Notes: a model not told the origin generated them from the sequence alone. 64,000 nt of DNA from an uncultured Alphaproteobacteria bacterium (GCA_902614375.1 CACMKZ010000001.1:62001-126000), one strand, 5' to 3'. Positions 52,347 to 62,490 are shown, numbered from the stretch's first letter. A program made the numbers and translations.

Positions 52347-52928
52347 ATGATTTACGGCGACCTTCAGTTTTTTGATATTCTAATATTTGCAGCTATTGCT
52401 GGATTTATTATTTATAGACTGAGGAGTGTTCTAGGGAAAAGAACAGGATTTCAAAAAAATATCTCAGAGCCAAAAAAGCAAGAAACCAAAAAACAAGAAG
52501 ATGTTCAAAAAATACCATCACTAATGGATAATGAGACAAAGCTTGAGGCTGTATATAAAAAAATAAATAATTTTAATCACAGAGAGTTTCTTGATGGTGC
52601 CAAAAAAGCTTTTGAAATTATAATTTCATCTTTCAACAATGGTGATAAAAAAACACTGAAAAACCTTGTGTCTAAAGATGTTTATTCTGCTTTTGAAAAA
52701 GCGATTGATGAAAAAACAAACAATCCTGAATCACAATTTTATTCACTTATCGTAGAGGGCATCGCAGATGCAAAAGTAGAAAATGACACAATATCAATAT
52801 CGGTCAATTTTATTAGTGAACAGATGTTAAATAATGATGAGGGTTCTATTGTTAAAAATAAAGACACATGGACTTTTGAAAAACCAGTAAATTCTTCCAG
52901 TCCTATATGGATATTAACCCAAACTTAA
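52347..52928 (+). CDS. timA: Tim44-like domain protein (TimA)
   Basis: 193 residues. One N-terminal membrane helix (FFDILIFAAIAGFIIYRL, ~8-25) with RSVLGKRTGFQKN after it, then a charged linker and a C-terminal Tim44/MBA1-like domain (FLDGAKKAFEIIISSFNNGD through the final TWTFEKPV). TimA is the alphaproteobacterial homologue of mitochondrial Tim44; its bacterial role is not settled. Position between dnaQ and smr is conserved. Confidence 0.88.
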   Translation: MIYGDLQFFDILIFAAIAGFIIYRLRSVLGKRTGFQKNISEPKKQETKKQEDVQKIPSLMDNETKLEAVYKKINNFNHREFLDGAKKAFEIIISSFNNGDKKTLKNLVSKDVYSAFEKAIDEKTNNPESQFYSLIVEGIADAKVENDTISISVNFISEQMLNNDEGSIVKNKDTWTFEKPVNSSSPIWILTQT

Positions 52929-52931
52929 TAT

Positions 52932-53360
52932 TTGTCCTTTAAAGAACTCAAAGACCGAATTAAAAAAAACGAGGGTTATTCTGACAAGCCTTATCAAGAT
53001 CAATTAGGGTTTTATACTATTGGTTATGGTCATCTTATTAGAGAAAAAGAAAATAAATATTACAATAAAAAATTTAAAAAAAAATATTTTGAAGAATTGT
53101 TTGAGATAGACTTTAAAAAAGCACACGAACAATACAAAAAAAATTTTTTTAAAAAAATTCACACAACTTCAGAAAAGGAATTATTAATAGAAATGATTTT
53201 TCAACTTGGAGCAAAAGGCGTCTCTAAATTTAAGAAAATGCTTTATTTTCTAAACAAAAAACAAAAATTCATGGCATCACTAGAGATGTTAGACAGTTTG
53301 TGGTATTTGCAAACACCCGAAAGAGTAAAGAATTTAATTAAAAACTATACAAAAAAATAA
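52932..53360 (+). CDS. T4-type lysozyme (GH24)
   Basis: 142 residues starting with TTG 4 bases after the timA stop; no in-frame ATG exists before residue 66. It aligns with phage T4 lysozyme throughout: Glu14 (T4 E11), Asp23 (D20) and Thr29 (T26) are all kept, in NEGY, PYQDQLGFYTIGYGH; MIFQLGAKGVSKF and WYLQTPERVKNLI follow as in T4. No signal peptide. It would cleave peptidoglycan glycan strands. It occupies the place where mltA (a lytic transglycosylase) sits in related genomes, so it may be a domesticated phage gene serving wall turnover. Confidence 0.85.
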   Translation: MSFKELKDRIKKNEGYSDKPYQDQLGFYTIGYGHLIREKENKYYNKKFKKKYFEELFEIDFKKAHEQYKKNFFKKIHTTSEKELLIEMIFQLGAKGVSKFKKMLYFLNKKQKFMASLEMLDSLWYLQTPERVKNLIKNYTKK

Positions 53361-53899
53361 TGGAAGAAGATTTTTTTCTAAAAAATATGAAAGGTGTAAG
53401 ACCTTTTAAAAAAGATACCTCCATAGTTAAAACGAAAACAACTAATAAAAAAAATGTAAAATTAGACAAAAAAACTAATACTAAAAATACCAGCAAAAAA
53501 ACAATAACTGAACATAAAGTTAGTAGCTCAGAGTTTAAAATATCATTTGGTGAAGTTAATAAAGAGCTTAAGCGGGGAAAAATTAATATAGATAGAAAAA
53601 TTGATCTTCACGGGTATGGTTTAGTCGAAGCGCACGAAAAATTTATAAGTGAGGTGAAAAAAAATTATAACAAGAATAAAAGATGTTTGCTTATAATTAC
53701 TGGAAAGGGTGTTCATAAAAAAATTCAAAATGAGCAAGACACTAACCCTAAACTTTTCTACGGAAAGATTAAAAACTCAATAATAAACTGGATAAACGAA
53801 GACGATCTTAAGAAATATATCCTAACATATCAAGATGCGGGTTTTGAACATGGGGGTGACGGAGCTCTTTTTGTCTATTTAAGAAAAAAAAAGTTTTAA
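53360..53899 (+). CDS. Smr-domain protein
   Basis: 179 residues. A lysine-rich, low-complexity N-terminal half (~1-80) precedes a C-terminal Smr domain: IDLHGYGLVEAHEKFISEV (LDLHG motif, ~90), CLLIITGKGVHKK (the TGxG motif) and DAGFEHGGDGALFVYLRK. Smr domains are nucleases or nucleic-acid binders; stand-alone members following timA/mltA are typical in alphaproteobacteria. Shares one base with the lysozyme stop and overlaps the convergent DUF3108 gene by 4. Confidence 0.9.
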   Translation: MEEDFFLKNMKGVRPFKKDTSIVKTKTTNKKNVKLDKKTNTKNTSKKTITEHKVSSSEFKISFGEVNKELKRGKINIDRKIDLHGYGLVEAHEKFISEVKKNYNKNKRCLLIITGKGVHKKIQNEQDTNPKLFYGKIKNSIINWINEDDLKKYILTYQDAGFEHGGDGALFVYLRKKKF

Positions 53900-54570
53900 A
53901 TTCTTTCCAACTTAAATACCCTTTTTTTGAAATGAATAATAATTTCATACGGAAGTAAATCATCTTTAACTAAGAATTCAATTTTTCTTAGATCATTTCT
54001 TTTATGGTCAGCCCAAATATTTACATAGTCTTCAATTTCTAAAATTATATTTCCATCCTCACCTTTGTTTTGTTTAAGTGTGTAAATTCTTCTCCCATCA
54101 ATTGTTTTTGCCTCATTTTCTCCATTTAAAATATTTATAAAAGAGGTAATTGGGTCAAAATATAAATATAAGTTTTCTAGGTCTACTCTAGCCATTTCTT
54201 CTTCTATAGGCTCTTGTTTTAATTCAATTAAATAATCATCAAAAGACATTTTAACTATTTTTGTTTTCTTTTTAGTTTTCCAAAACTGTTTATAATTTTG
54301 TGTCTTAAATATATTGTTTTCAATAACCCCAGCTGAAAGATAGTTTCCTTCAAATTTATATAAGGGTGAAAAAATGCCAGAATTTGTCAAATTAATTTCT
54401 GTTTGATAAATATTATCATTAATATTTAATGACCAACTAAAATTACCAATTTTAATTCCTGTTGTGCTGACTTTATATTCTGCACTAAAATTATTTGCAT
54501 AGGATGTATTAATTACAAATAAAATAAAAAATACTAAAAATTTATTCAAACACAACCTCGTAAACATCAA
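53896..54570 (-). CDS. DUF3108-family exported protein
   Basis: 224 residues. A signal peptide (hydrophobic ~9-24, cut near SYA) precedes a beta-rich DUF3108 domain: FSAEYKVSTTGIKIGNFSW, YKFEGNYLSAGVI, YFDPITSFINIL and RRIYTLKQ. Probably periplasmic or outer-membrane facing; no biochemical role is known for the family. Overlaps the GT39 gene by 29 bases. Confidence 0.82.
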   Translation of the reverse strand: MMFTRLCLNKFLVFFILFVINTSYANNFSAEYKVSTTGIKIGNFSWSLNINDNIYQTEINLTNSGIFSPLYKFEGNYLSAGVIENNIFKTQNYKQFWKTKKKTKIVKMSFDDYLIELKQEPIEEEMARVDLENLYLYFDPITSFINILNGENEAKTIDGRRIYTLKQNKGEDGNIILEIEDYVNIWADHKRNDLRKIEFLVKDDLLPYEIIIHFKKRVFKLERI

Positions 54571-55927
54571 GTTTTCTTTTTGTAAATTTCTGATCAGGTG
54601 AATTTATTTCTAACACCTTATATTCATTCTCTAAATAATTTATATCTGAGGGGCTTCCAATTAAAGTAAACTTTTCATTTATATTTTTATTAAGAGGAGA
54701 CACTATTTTAAAGTGGTTTGTTATTTCATCTCCTTCTTTATGCGGCATATAGAAATTTATATCCTTATCTCTTAATTCAAAACTAACGCTTGAAAATAAA
54801 AGTCGATCTGAAACCACTATATTTTTTACGACCCCATTTGAAGAATTGTTGTAAATTTTTAGAGCATAATCATTTATACCACTTATTCGGTCAAAAATTT
54901 TAGAGGGATAGCTGATTCCTATCATTACAAAAAAAATAAAACAGACAATAAAATTAAACATGTAATTAACCATCTTTAAAAAGGAATTATTAATTCTAAT
55001 ATATAAAAGAGCAAACAAAGAAATTAAAGCTGGAGCAGCCCAGTTTGCATTAGCTCTAACAATAATGGCTTCTATCAAAACAATTAGAATTATAGGTATT
55101 GAAAATATTAAAAAAATTTTTTGAATATAGTTCCATTTATTAAATCCAAATAACCCACCCAAAACTATAAATGGCCCTAACATTAAAACCTGAATTAACA
55201 AAAATTCTAAACCTCTAATCAGATCTATTTCAATATTTCCAAAATTTGCATTATCCGAAGTATGTTGAAGTGTTATCCAGTCATTATTAAAGTTCCAAAT
55301 AATATTTGGTACGATAATTACAAATACGCATAAAAAAGTAAGACAAAAACCTAATAAATTATCCAAAAAAATTTTTCTAAATTTTTTGTCAAATAAAATT
55401 AGAACAATTAAACAAATTACAAAATATATAGCTGCATATTTTGATAAAAAAGCCAACCCCAGAAAAATACCTAATAATATAAAATTTTTTAAAGCTTGTT
55501 CATTGTTGATCTTAATTAATTCATTAAGTGAAAGCGTCCAAAATAATAATAAAAAAAGATCAGTACTAATTATAAAAGATGAAAAAGAAACAGCAGGTAT
55601 AAATAAAAAAACTAAACATCCCGCAAACGAATCTTTTTTATTTAGTCCAGAGTTGAGTAAAAGATTATAAATACTCCAGGCAATCAATAAATAAACAAAA
55701 GACGGGAGCAATTTTAATGAAACAAAACTACTACCTAATATTTCCGTATAAACTCTTATTACCCAGGACAAAAATGGTGGTTTCGAAAAATAACCAAAGT
55801 CAATATTTTTTGACCATAACCAATACTGTGCTTCATCTCCAAACAAATTAAAAGTAGTAAAATTTAAGGCGCCTATTTTTAATAAAAGCAAAACAATAAA
55901 TGATGGCAATAGAATTTTATTTAGCAT
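54542..55927 (-). CDS. GT39/ArnT-like membrane glycosyltransferase
   Basis: About 461 residues from the ATG at 55927 (MLNKILLPSF); an ATG at 55948 would add 7. Ten or more hydrophobic helices. The first periplasmic loop has FNLFGDEAQYWLWSKNIDF, the DEAxY acidic motif of polyprenyl-phosphate-sugar-dependent GT-C enzymes, then FGYFSKPPFLSW. It transfers a sugar from a lipid carrier to an envelope acceptor (lipid A, protein or glycan; undecided). Overlaps the tandem PAP2 gene by 11 bases. Confidence 0.87.
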   Translation of the reverse strand: MLNKILLPSFIVLLLLKIGALNFTTFNLFGDEAQYWLWSKNIDFGYFSKPPFLSWVIRVYTEILGSSFVSLKLLPSFVYLLIAWSIYNLLLNSGLNKKDSFAGCLVFLFIPAVSFSSFIISTDLFLLLFWTLSLNELIKINNEQALKNFILLGIFLGLAFLSKYAAIYFVICLIVLILFDKKFRKIFLDNLLGFCLTFLCVFVIIVPNIIWNFNNDWITLQHTSDNANFGNIEIDLIRGLEFLLIQVLMLGPFIVLGGLFGFNKWNYIQKIFLIFSIPIILIVLIEAIIVRANANWAAPALISLFALLYIRINNSFLKMVNYMFNFIVCFIFFVMIGISYPSKIFDRISGINDYALKIYNNSSNGVVKNIVVSDRLLFSSVSFELRDKDINFYMPHKEGDEITNHFKIVSPLNKNINEKFTLIGSPSDINYLENEYKVLEINSPDQKFTKRKLDVYEVVFE

Positions 55928-57251
55928 AATATTTTTTATAAAATTCAAATAAAATTATATTTAAAATTACAATAAAAAAGCCAGCAAAAAAAATGTCACT
56001 TAAAAAATGACCTCCAGCCATTATTCTAATTAAACCAAGTACTAAACCAGCAACAAAGCTTCCATATAGAAAAATTATTTTTTTTGTAATTAAATATAAA
56101 ACTATAATTGAAAACCCAACAGAAGCATCACCTGAAACAAAGGAGCAGTTTGTTTCACAAGCATTGGTTATTTCAAACCAAGGGGAAAAGGATTCTTTGC
56201 CATTAAACTCCACTACATCATTTGGTCTTGCCCTACCCCAAAAATTTTTTAGTATAAGATTTACAAATATTAAAACGCTAATAATTTGAGAAATCCATAA
56301 CAAAGCTATTTCCTTAATAGAAAATTTATAATTAAAAAAAATTTTATTAATTTTAAAGAAACACCCAACTATTGGTAAAATTAAAATATAAATAAGTATT
56401 AGTGGCAATAAAATATCTCGAAACAATATTGAAGTTAAATCAAAACTTTGTAGTTCAAATTGTGATGCACCCTTATTAAACAAAGATGATACATATAAAT
56501 CTAAGGATGGACCAGCAGTCACAAACACACAACAAAAGAACAAAATTAGAATGTAATAAAAAATCTCAGAGTTTTTTTCAGGAATTAAATTTGATAATTT
56601 GTATTTATTATATTTGTTTTCTATTAATTTATTTAAAATCTTAAATAATATTAAAGCTAAAATTGCCCCAGCAACAATGTCTGTAAAAAAATGTGCGCTT
56701 ACAATAACTCGACTAAAAGCAACAATTGAAGCTAAAAAATAAAAAAAATATTTTAATTTTGGAAGAATAGAAACCAAAATAAAGCAAACGATAAATATCG
56801 TAGAAGAGTGTCCAGAGGGGAAAGAATGAAAATTTGATTCCATTGTAAAATATTTAAAACTAAAAACATCTTCGAAATCAGTATGATTTGGTCTGGGTCT
56901 GCCCACAACATGTTTTATAATTTGAGTAATTATCCCAACTGTCAAAATATACACAAAAGAAGAAATAAAAAAATTATAAAGATTTTTTGCTGATTTAGTT
57001 TTTATGATTTGAAGTCTGTTGTTTATATAAAAAACAACAAAGCCTATTATTGTAATAGAAAAATACCAAGACGAACTACCAAGTTTCGTTATTTCTGAAA
57101 AAAATTCTTTTAGAAAAACTCCATTTGCCCAATCACTTAGGTTTGTAAAATAACTATAAAAAAAAAGATCTAAATTAAAAGAAGCAAAAATACTTAATGT
57201 AATTAATATTAAAATAAGTAATTCAAATTTGATGCTTTTTAAAATGCTCAT
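55917..57251 (-). CDS. Tandem PAP2-family phosphatase (two domains fused)
   Basis: 444 residues, multi-pass. First PAP2 domain: KHVVGRPRPNH (motif 1), SFPSGHSSTIF (motif 2) and SRVIVSAHFFTDIVAG (motif 3), complete. Second: KNFWGRARPND (motif 1) and IRIMAGGHFLSDIFF (motif 3) but motif 2 is FVSGDAS, lacking the PSGH proline and histidine. It removes phosphates from lipid pyrophosphates or lipid A; one domain should be active and the other altered. Grouped with GT39 and DUF3108 in overlapping frames, suggesting lipid-linked envelope modification. Confidence 0.85.
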   Translation of the reverse strand: MSILKSIKFELLILILITLSIFASFNLDLFFYSYFTNLSDWANGVFLKEFFSEITKLGSSSWYFSITIIGFVVFYINNRLQIIKTKSAKNLYNFFISSFVYILTVGIITQIIKHVVGRPRPNHTDFEDVFSFKYFTMESNFHSFPSGHSSTIFIVCFILVSILPKLKYFFYFLASIVAFSRVIVSAHFFTDIVAGAILALILFKILNKLIENKYNKYKLSNLIPEKNSEIFYYILILFFCCVFVTAGPSLDLYVSSLFNKGASQFELQSFDLTSILFRDILLPLILIYILILPIVGCFFKINKIFFNYKFSIKEIALLWISQIISVLIFVNLILKNFWGRARPNDVVEFNGKESFSPWFEITNACETNCSFVSGDASVGFSIIVLYLITKKIIFLYGSFVAGLVLGLIRIMAGGHFLSDIFFAGFFIVILNIILFEFYKKYYAK

Positions 57252-57280
57252 TATACAACTATTAAAAAATTTAATGAGCT

Positions 57281-58594
57281 TTACAATATAAACTTTGACA
57301 AGTCCTGACTTTTAATTAGCTCTCCTAAGCTATTTTCAACGTATTCTTTATTAATTATTATTTCTGTAGGGCCTATATCTGAGGCTGTATAACTAATCTC
57401 TTCAAGTAGTTTTTCCATTACAGTATGGAGCCTTCTGGCGCCTATATTTTCTACATTCTGATTTATCTCTGTAGATAAAGAGGCGATGGTATCAATTCCA
57501 TCTTCTTCAAATTTCAAATCAACCTTCTCTGTTCCAAGAAGTCCTTGATACTGCTTAATCAAACTGTTTTGTGTTTCAGTAAGAATAAGTTTAAAATCTT
57601 TTTTACTAAGACTATCAAGCTCGACTCTAATTGGCAATCTACCTTGAAGTTCAGGCAGCATGTCTGAAGGTTTTGATAAGTGAAATGCCCCAGAGGCAAT
57701 GAACAAAATATAATCTGTTTTAACAACACCATATTTTGTGGTAACCGCAGTTCCCTCAATAAGTGGTAATAAATCTCTTTGAACACCCTCTCTTGAAACA
57801 TCCGCACCACTTCTATCAGCCCTAGAAGTAATTTTATCTATTTCATCTATAAAAACGATACCATTTTGCTCTACATCATCCAATGCTCTTGAGTTTATTT
57901 TATCTTTATCTAAAAGCTTATCAGTTTCCTCATTTAACAAATATGCATGAGAATCTTTAACACTCATTTTTTTCATTTTCTTTTGATTGCCAAAACCTTT
58001 TCCAAATACGTCGCCTAAATTAATCATACCCATTTGAGAACCAGGCATTCCAGGTATATCCATAGTTGGTAAACTTAAATTTGCATTAGCTGAAACTGGA
58101 ATTTCAACCTCATTATCATTTAATTCACCTGATCTTAGTTTTTTTCTAAAATTGTCTCGAGTTGCTGGAGTAGAGCTTTTAGAAACCAAAACATCTAAAA
58201 TTCTTTCTTCTGCATTTTTTTCTGCTTTTGCCTTCACTTCTTGACCCATTTGTATTTTTGTTTTTGTAATACTTATTTCAACTAGATCTCTTATTATTTG
58301 CTCAACATCCCTTCCAACATATCCAACCTCTGTAAACTTAGTCGCCTCAACTTTTACAAAAGGTGCATTTGCTAACTTAGCAAGCCTTCTAGATATTTCT
58401 GTTTTGCCACAGCCTGTTGGACCAACCATTAAAATATTTTTTGGTACTATTTCCTCTTTTAAGGAGTCATCAAGCTGTTTTCTTCTCCATCTATTTCTTA
58501 AGGCAACTGCAACAGCCTTTTTTGCTTTATTCTGACCAATGATAAATTTATCTAATTCAGAAACAATTTCTCTTGGGCTAAAACTAGATTCCAT
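57281..58594 (-). CDS. hslU: HslU ATPase of the HslVU protease
   Basis: 437 residues from the ATG at 58594 ([14 protein letters not shown]); a TTG at 58606 would add 4. Walker [34 protein letters not shown], Walker [18 protein letters not shown], and the C-terminal [16 protein letters not shown] tail that docks into HslV. Unfolds substrates for HslV. Directly follows hslV (1 base between). Confidence 0.97.
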   Translation of the reverse strand: MESSFSPREIVSELDKFIIGQNKAKKAVAVALRNRWRRKQLDDSLKEEIVPKNILMVGPTGCGKTEISRRLAKLANAPFVKVEATKFTEVGYVGRDVEQIIRDLVEISITKTKIQMGQEVKAKAEKNAEERILDVLVSKSSTPATRDNFRKKLRSGELNDNEVEIPVSANANLSLPTMDIPGMPGSQMGMINLGDVFGKGFGNQKKMKKMSVKDSHAYLLNEETDKLLDKDKINSRALDDVEQNGIVFIDEIDKITSRADRSGADVSREGVQRDLLPLIEGTAVTTKYGVVKTDYILFIASGAFHLSKPSDMLPELQGRLPIRVELDSLSKKDFKLILTETQNSLIKQYQGLLGTEKVDLKFEEDGIDTIASLSTEINQNVENIGARRLHTVMEKLLEEISYTASDIGPTEIIINKEYVENSLGELIKSQDLSKFIL

Positions 58595-58595
58595 T

Positions 58596-59144
58596 CTACA
58601 GCTCAATAGTTTCTGAAATAATATTGTGGTTTGTATAAATACAAATATCTGCAGCTATATTAAGTGACTCTAAAGCAATTTCTTTTGCATTCATTTTTGT
58701 GTTTTTCATCAATGCTTTAGCAGCACTATTTGCGTATGGGCCTCCAGACCCTATTGCAAGTATTCCGTCGTCAGATTCAATTACATCGCCAGTACCTGAT
58801 AACAACAAACTTACATCCTTATCAGCTACGATCATCATTGCTTCCAATCTTCTTAAATATCTATCTGTTCTCCAATCTTTAGCTAATTCTACACATGCTC
58901 TTTTGAGTTGGTTTTTATATTGATCTAACTTTCCCTCTAATCTTTCAAATAAAGCGAACGCATCTGCAGTAGATCCTGCAAAACCAGATATAACAGTTTC
59001 ATCAACACCAAGTCTTCTAATTTTTTTAACATTTGATTTCATTACGGTATTACCAAGGCTAGCCTGACCATCACCCGCAATTACGACAAGATTGTCTTTT
59101 CTAATTCCTACAATAGTTGTTGATTTAATAATATTTTTTTCCAT
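58596..59144 (-). CDS. hslV: HslV peptidase subunit
   Basis: 182 residues. [20 protein letters not shown] follows an 8-residue leader, so Thr9 should become the N-terminal nucleophile. Then [17 protein letters not shown], and the active-site [19 protein letters not shown]. Proteasome-like hexamer partner of HslU. Its start faces hisB across an 81-base divergent spacer, an arrangement conserved in alphaproteobacteria. Confidence 0.97.
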   Translation of the reverse strand: MEKNIIKSTTIVGIRKDNLVVIAGDGQASLGNTVMKSNVKKIRRLGVDETVISGFAGSTADAFALFERLEGKLDQYKNQLKRACVELAKDWRTDRYLRRLEAMMIVADKDVSLLLSGTGDVIESDDGILAIGSGGPYANSAAKALMKNTKMNAKEIALESLNIAADICIYTNHNIISETIEL

Positions 59145-59225
59145 TAATTCTTAAGATGGCTATTTAATTATTTTTATCAAGTAATTTACCTAGAATAAAT
59201 CATATTTCACTGATATTAGGCAAAA

Positions 59226-59813
59226 ATGCGAAAAGGCAAAGTAGAGAGAAACACTAAGGAAACCAAGATAAGCTGTGAAGTTAACTTAGATGGTGCTGGC
59301 CAATCTAATATTTCAACACAAATTGGTTTTTTTGATCACATGCTTGAATTATTATCTCATCACAGCTTAATAGATATAGATTTAAAATGTGAAGGAGATA
59401 CCAATGTTGATCTTCATCATTCAGTTGAAGATACAGCTTATGCAATTGCATTAGCTATAAACAAAGCACTGGATGATAAGAAGGGAATAAACAGATATGG
59501 TTTTTCATATGTTCCTATGGATGAATGTTTATCAAGATGTGTTATAGATTTAAGCGGAAGACCAGAGCTTGTGTGGAATGTTAATCTTGGTTTAAAAAAA
59601 ATTGGTGAAATGGATACAGAACTATTCAATGAATTTTTCAAAGCCTTTTCAAATGAATCAAAATGTAATTTACATATTGAAAATCTGTATGGAAAAAACA
59701 ATCATCATATCATTGAATCATGCTTTAAGGCCTTTGCTAAAAGCTTAAGATTTGCAGTTGAAATAGATATAAGAAGAAAAGACAGCATACCATCATCAAA
59801 AGGTACTCTTTAA
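59226..59813 (+). CDS. hisB: Imidazoleglycerol-phosphate dehydratase
   Basis: 195 residues, dehydratase only (no fused phosphatase). Metal-binding motifs are [27 protein letters not shown] and [18 protein letters not shown]. Converts IGP to imidazole acetol-phosphate in histidine synthesis. First gene of hisB-hisH-(GNAT)-hisA-hisF-hisE. Confidence 0.97.
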   Translation: MRKGKVERNTKETKISCEVNLDGAGQSNISTQIGFFDHMLELLSHHSLIDIDLKCEGDTNVDLHHSVEDTAYAIALAINKALDDKKGINRYGFSYVPMDECLSRCVIDLSGRPELVWNVNLGLKKIGEMDTELFNEFFKAFSNESKCNLHIENLYGKNNHHIIESCFKAFAKSLRFAVEIDIRRKDSIPSSKGTL

Positions 59814-59819
59814 TTTTTA

Positions 59820-60449
59820 ATGAAAAAAATCACTATTGTCGATTACGGCTCAGGCAATGTTTTGTCTGCACAAAAATCTTTTGTTAAAATAACAAAAGAC
59901 AATAACATTGAGGCTGATGTTATAATTTCAAAAAAACTGAATGATATAAAAAACTCAACTCATATTGTGTTGCCTGGCCAAGGAGCCTTTTATACATGTA
60001 TGAACGGTTTAAAAAAAACTGATGGCTTGATAGATGAGCTTTGTGAATTTGCATTAATAAAAAAGAAACCATTTTTAGGTATTTGTGTTGGTATGCAAAT
60101 GTTAGCTAACATGAGTATAGAAAACGGAGTTCATGAAGGACTAGGTTGGATAGACGGGCAAATTAAACTATTACCTGGAAATAATTTAAAACTTCCTCAT
60201 ATGGGATGGAATTTGGCAATACCAACAAATTCAAAATATAATAACTTAATCTCTAATAAAAATGATTATTACTTTGTTCATTCTTATTATTTTGATTGTG
60301 CTAATAAAGATAATATTTTGGCGGAAACTAAGTACGGAACAAATTTTGCTTCAATTGTTGGAAAAGAAAATATATATGGCGTGCAGTTTCATCCTGAAAA
60401 AAGCTCCTCCCAAGGATTAAACTTACTAAAAGAATTTATTAGAGTATGA
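59820..60449 (+). CDS. hisH: IGP synthase glutamine amidotransferase subunit
   Basis: 209 residues. IVDYGSGNVLSAQKSF, oxyanion strand region HIVLPGQGAF, nucleophile GICVGMQMLANMS (Cys83 region), and catalytic His/Glu in VQFHPEKSSSQG. Releases ammonia from glutamine for HisF. It starts 6 bases after hisB and overlaps the GNAT gene by 4 bases. Confidence 0.96.
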   Translation: MKKITIVDYGSGNVLSAQKSFVKITKDNNIEADVIISKKLNDIKNSTHIVLPGQGAFYTCMNGLKKTDGLIDELCEFALIKKKPFLGICVGMQMLANMSIENGVHEGLGWIDGQIKLLPGNNLKLPHMGWNLAIPTNSKYNNLISNKNDYYFVHSYYFDCANKDNILAETKYGTNFASIVGKENIYGVQFHPEKSSSQGLNLLKEFIRV

Positions 60450-60988
60450 ACATGTCTACACAACTAAAAGAAAAAATTAATATTTCAGTCGACAGCATTG
60501 AAACACTTACGGATGTAGATTTAGCAGATCTTTGTAATATTACAGAACAAGCAATAAAAGCTGGAGGTGGGTTTGGTTGGTTAAGAGTTCCCACAAGAGA
60601 TATTTTAATAGATTACTGGACTAAAAGAACTAATGATAAATACATTAAACTTATTGTTGGTAGATTAAACGGTGTTATAGCTGGAACCCTTCAACTTGCA
60701 TATGAAGCACCCAATATTGAGTCTAGGAAAAATATCGCACGTATAAGAAGACAGTTTGTTGCTCCATGGGCAAGGGGTTATGGTTTGGCTAAAACAATGA
60801 TTGATCACACTGAACAAATTGCAAAAGAAGATAATATTAAATCATTGCAATTAGCTGTAAGAGAAACACAAGATGCAGCAATAAAACTATTTACAGGTAA
60901 AAATTATATAAAATGGGGTGAAAACCCATACTATGCTTACATTAATGGAAGTTTTATTAAGGGTTACTATTACTATAAAAATCTGTAG
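60446..60988 (+). CDS. GNAT-family acetyltransferase within the his operon
   Basis: 180 residues. N-terminal part (SVDSIETLTDVDLADLCNI) and then a GNAT core: GTLQLAYEA, the acetyl-CoA-binding VAPWARGYGLAKTMIDH (R/QxxGxG/A type), and FTGKNYIKWGENPYY. Substrate unknown. Coupled to hisH (ATGA) and hisA (stop TAG overlaps GTG start), so it is translated with the histidine enzymes. No known histidine step needs it. Confidence 0.85.
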   Translation: MNMSTQLKEKINISVDSIETLTDVDLADLCNITEQAIKAGGGFGWLRVPTRDILIDYWTKRTNDKYIKLIVGRLNGVIAGTLQLAYEAPNIESRKNIARIRRQFVAPWARGYGLAKTMIDHTEQIAKEDNIKSLQLAVRETQDAAIKLFTGKNYIKWGENPYYAYINGSFIKGYYYYKNL

Positions 60989-61728
60989 TGCAAATTATAC
61001 CAGCCATTGATTTAAAAGATAATAAATGTGTTAGACTTTCTAAAGGTAAAGATAACACTAGTGTTGTTTACAATGAAGAACCAGAAAAACAAGCTATCTA
61101 CTTTGAACAAATTGGTTGTAAAAAACTACACTTGGTTGATCTCGATGCTGCTTTTGGTAGACCAAATGTTAATTTTGAAACAATAAAGAAAATTAGAAAA
61201 TCAATTTCAATACCAATACAATTAGGGGGAGGAGTTAGAAATTTAGATTTAGCCAAAAAATATTTTGAAGTTGGAATAAATAATTTGATTATTGGATCAA
61301 TGTCTGTTGAAAAACCAAATGAAGTTATAATTTTATCAAATATTTATGCGGATAAAGTATATATATCATTAGATATTCTTGAAGATAACATAATGATAAA
61401 AGGGTGGGATAAAAATTCAGGAAAAAAAATTCAAGATATTCTTGATATTTATACTAACTCAAAAATTAAAGGATATGTAATTACAGATATTCAAAATGAT
61501 GGAATGCTAAAAGGTTTAAATTTAGATTTTGTTAGTAATTTTATAAAAAAAATAAGCTTAATTAAAAAATTTAATAAAAAAATTATAATTGCAGGTGGTT
61601 TAACAGATTACTCTGATCTAATAAATTTAAAAAAACTAAACACAAAAAATATCGAAGGAATAATTTCAGGTAAATCTTTCTATGAAGGAAAGATTGATCT
61701 AGTAGAAGCGCAAAAAATTCTAAACTAA
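60988..61728 (+). CDS. hisA: ProFAR isomerase
   Basis: 246 residues, GTG start. [18 protein letters not shown] with the catalytic Asp, [21 protein letters not shown] and [18 protein letters not shown] with the second catalytic Asp, then [14 protein letters not shown] barrel converting ProFAR to PRFAR. Followed by hisF after 1 base. Confidence 0.96.
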   Translation: MQIIPAIDLKDNKCVRLSKGKDNTSVVYNEEPEKQAIYFEQIGCKKLHLVDLDAAFGRPNVNFETIKKIRKSISIPIQLGGGVRNLDLAKKYFEVGINNLIIGSMSVEKPNEVIILSNIYADKVYISLDILEDNIMIKGWDKNSGKKIQDILDIYTNSKIKGYVITDIQNDGMLKGLNLDFVSNFIKKISLIKKFNKKIIIAGGLTDYSDLINLKKLNTKNIEGIISGKSFYEGKIDLVEAQKILN

Positions 61729-61729
61729 C

Positions 61730-62485
61730 ATGGTAAAAATAAGAATCATCCCGTGCTTAGACGTTAAAGATGGAAGGGTTGTAAAGGGTATCAATTTTTT
61801 AAATTTAATTGATGCAGGAGATCCTGTTGAACAAGCAAAACACTATTCTGATAATGGGGCTGATGAAATATGTTTTTTAGATATTAGCGCATCATTAGAA
61901 AATAGAGATACTATGATCAATGTAGTTAAAAAAACTGCAAACGAGGTTTTCATCCCCCTTACAGTTGGTGGTGGAATTTCATCAATAGAAAACATACAAG
62001 CTTTACTTAAGGCTGGCGCCGACAAAGTTTCTATAAACTCTGCAGCAATTAAAAATCCTAATATCATTAAAGAGGCTTCTGAATATTTTGGAAACCAATG
62101 CATTGTTGTGGCAGTTGATGCAAAAAAACACAATAATGATTGGTTTGTTTATTCTCATGGTGGGACTAAGAAAACTGATTTACTTGCTTTAAGCTGGATA
62201 GAAAAAGTTCAAAAACTTGGAGCTGGTGAAATTCTTTTAACATCAATGGATAAGGATGGTACAAAATCTGGCTTTGATAATGAACTATTGGGTAAAGTAT
62301 CAGAATTTATAAAGATACCAGTTATAGCTAGCGGAGGAGTTGGAACTCTAGATCATTTCTATGATGGTGTAGTTAAAGGCAAAGCAGATGCATTATTAGC
62401 AGCCTCAGTCTTTCATTTTAATGAAATTAGCATTAAAGAAGTAAAGAAATACTTAAAGGATAAAAACATACATATTAGAGATTAA
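61730..62485 (+). CDS. hisF: IGP synthase cyclase subunit
   Basis: 251 residues. [20 protein letters not shown] (catalytic Asp in CLDVKDGR), [37 protein letters not shown] (second catalytic Asp) and [17 protein letters not shown] barrel that joins ammonia to PRFAR with HisH. The sequence is standard in length and motif order. Confidence 0.97.
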   Translation: MVKIRIIPCLDVKDGRVVKGINFLNLIDAGDPVEQAKHYSDNGADEICFLDISASLENRDTMINVVKKTANEVFIPLTVGGGISSIENIQALLKAGADKVSINSAAIKNPNIIKEASEYFGNQCIVVAVDAKKHNNDWFVYSHGGTKKTDLLALSWIEKVQKLGAGEILLTSMDKDGTKSGFDNELLGKVSEFIKIPVIASGGVGTLDHFYDGVVKGKADALLAASVFHFNEISIKEVKKYLKDKNIHIRD

Positions 62486-62490
62486 ACTTT

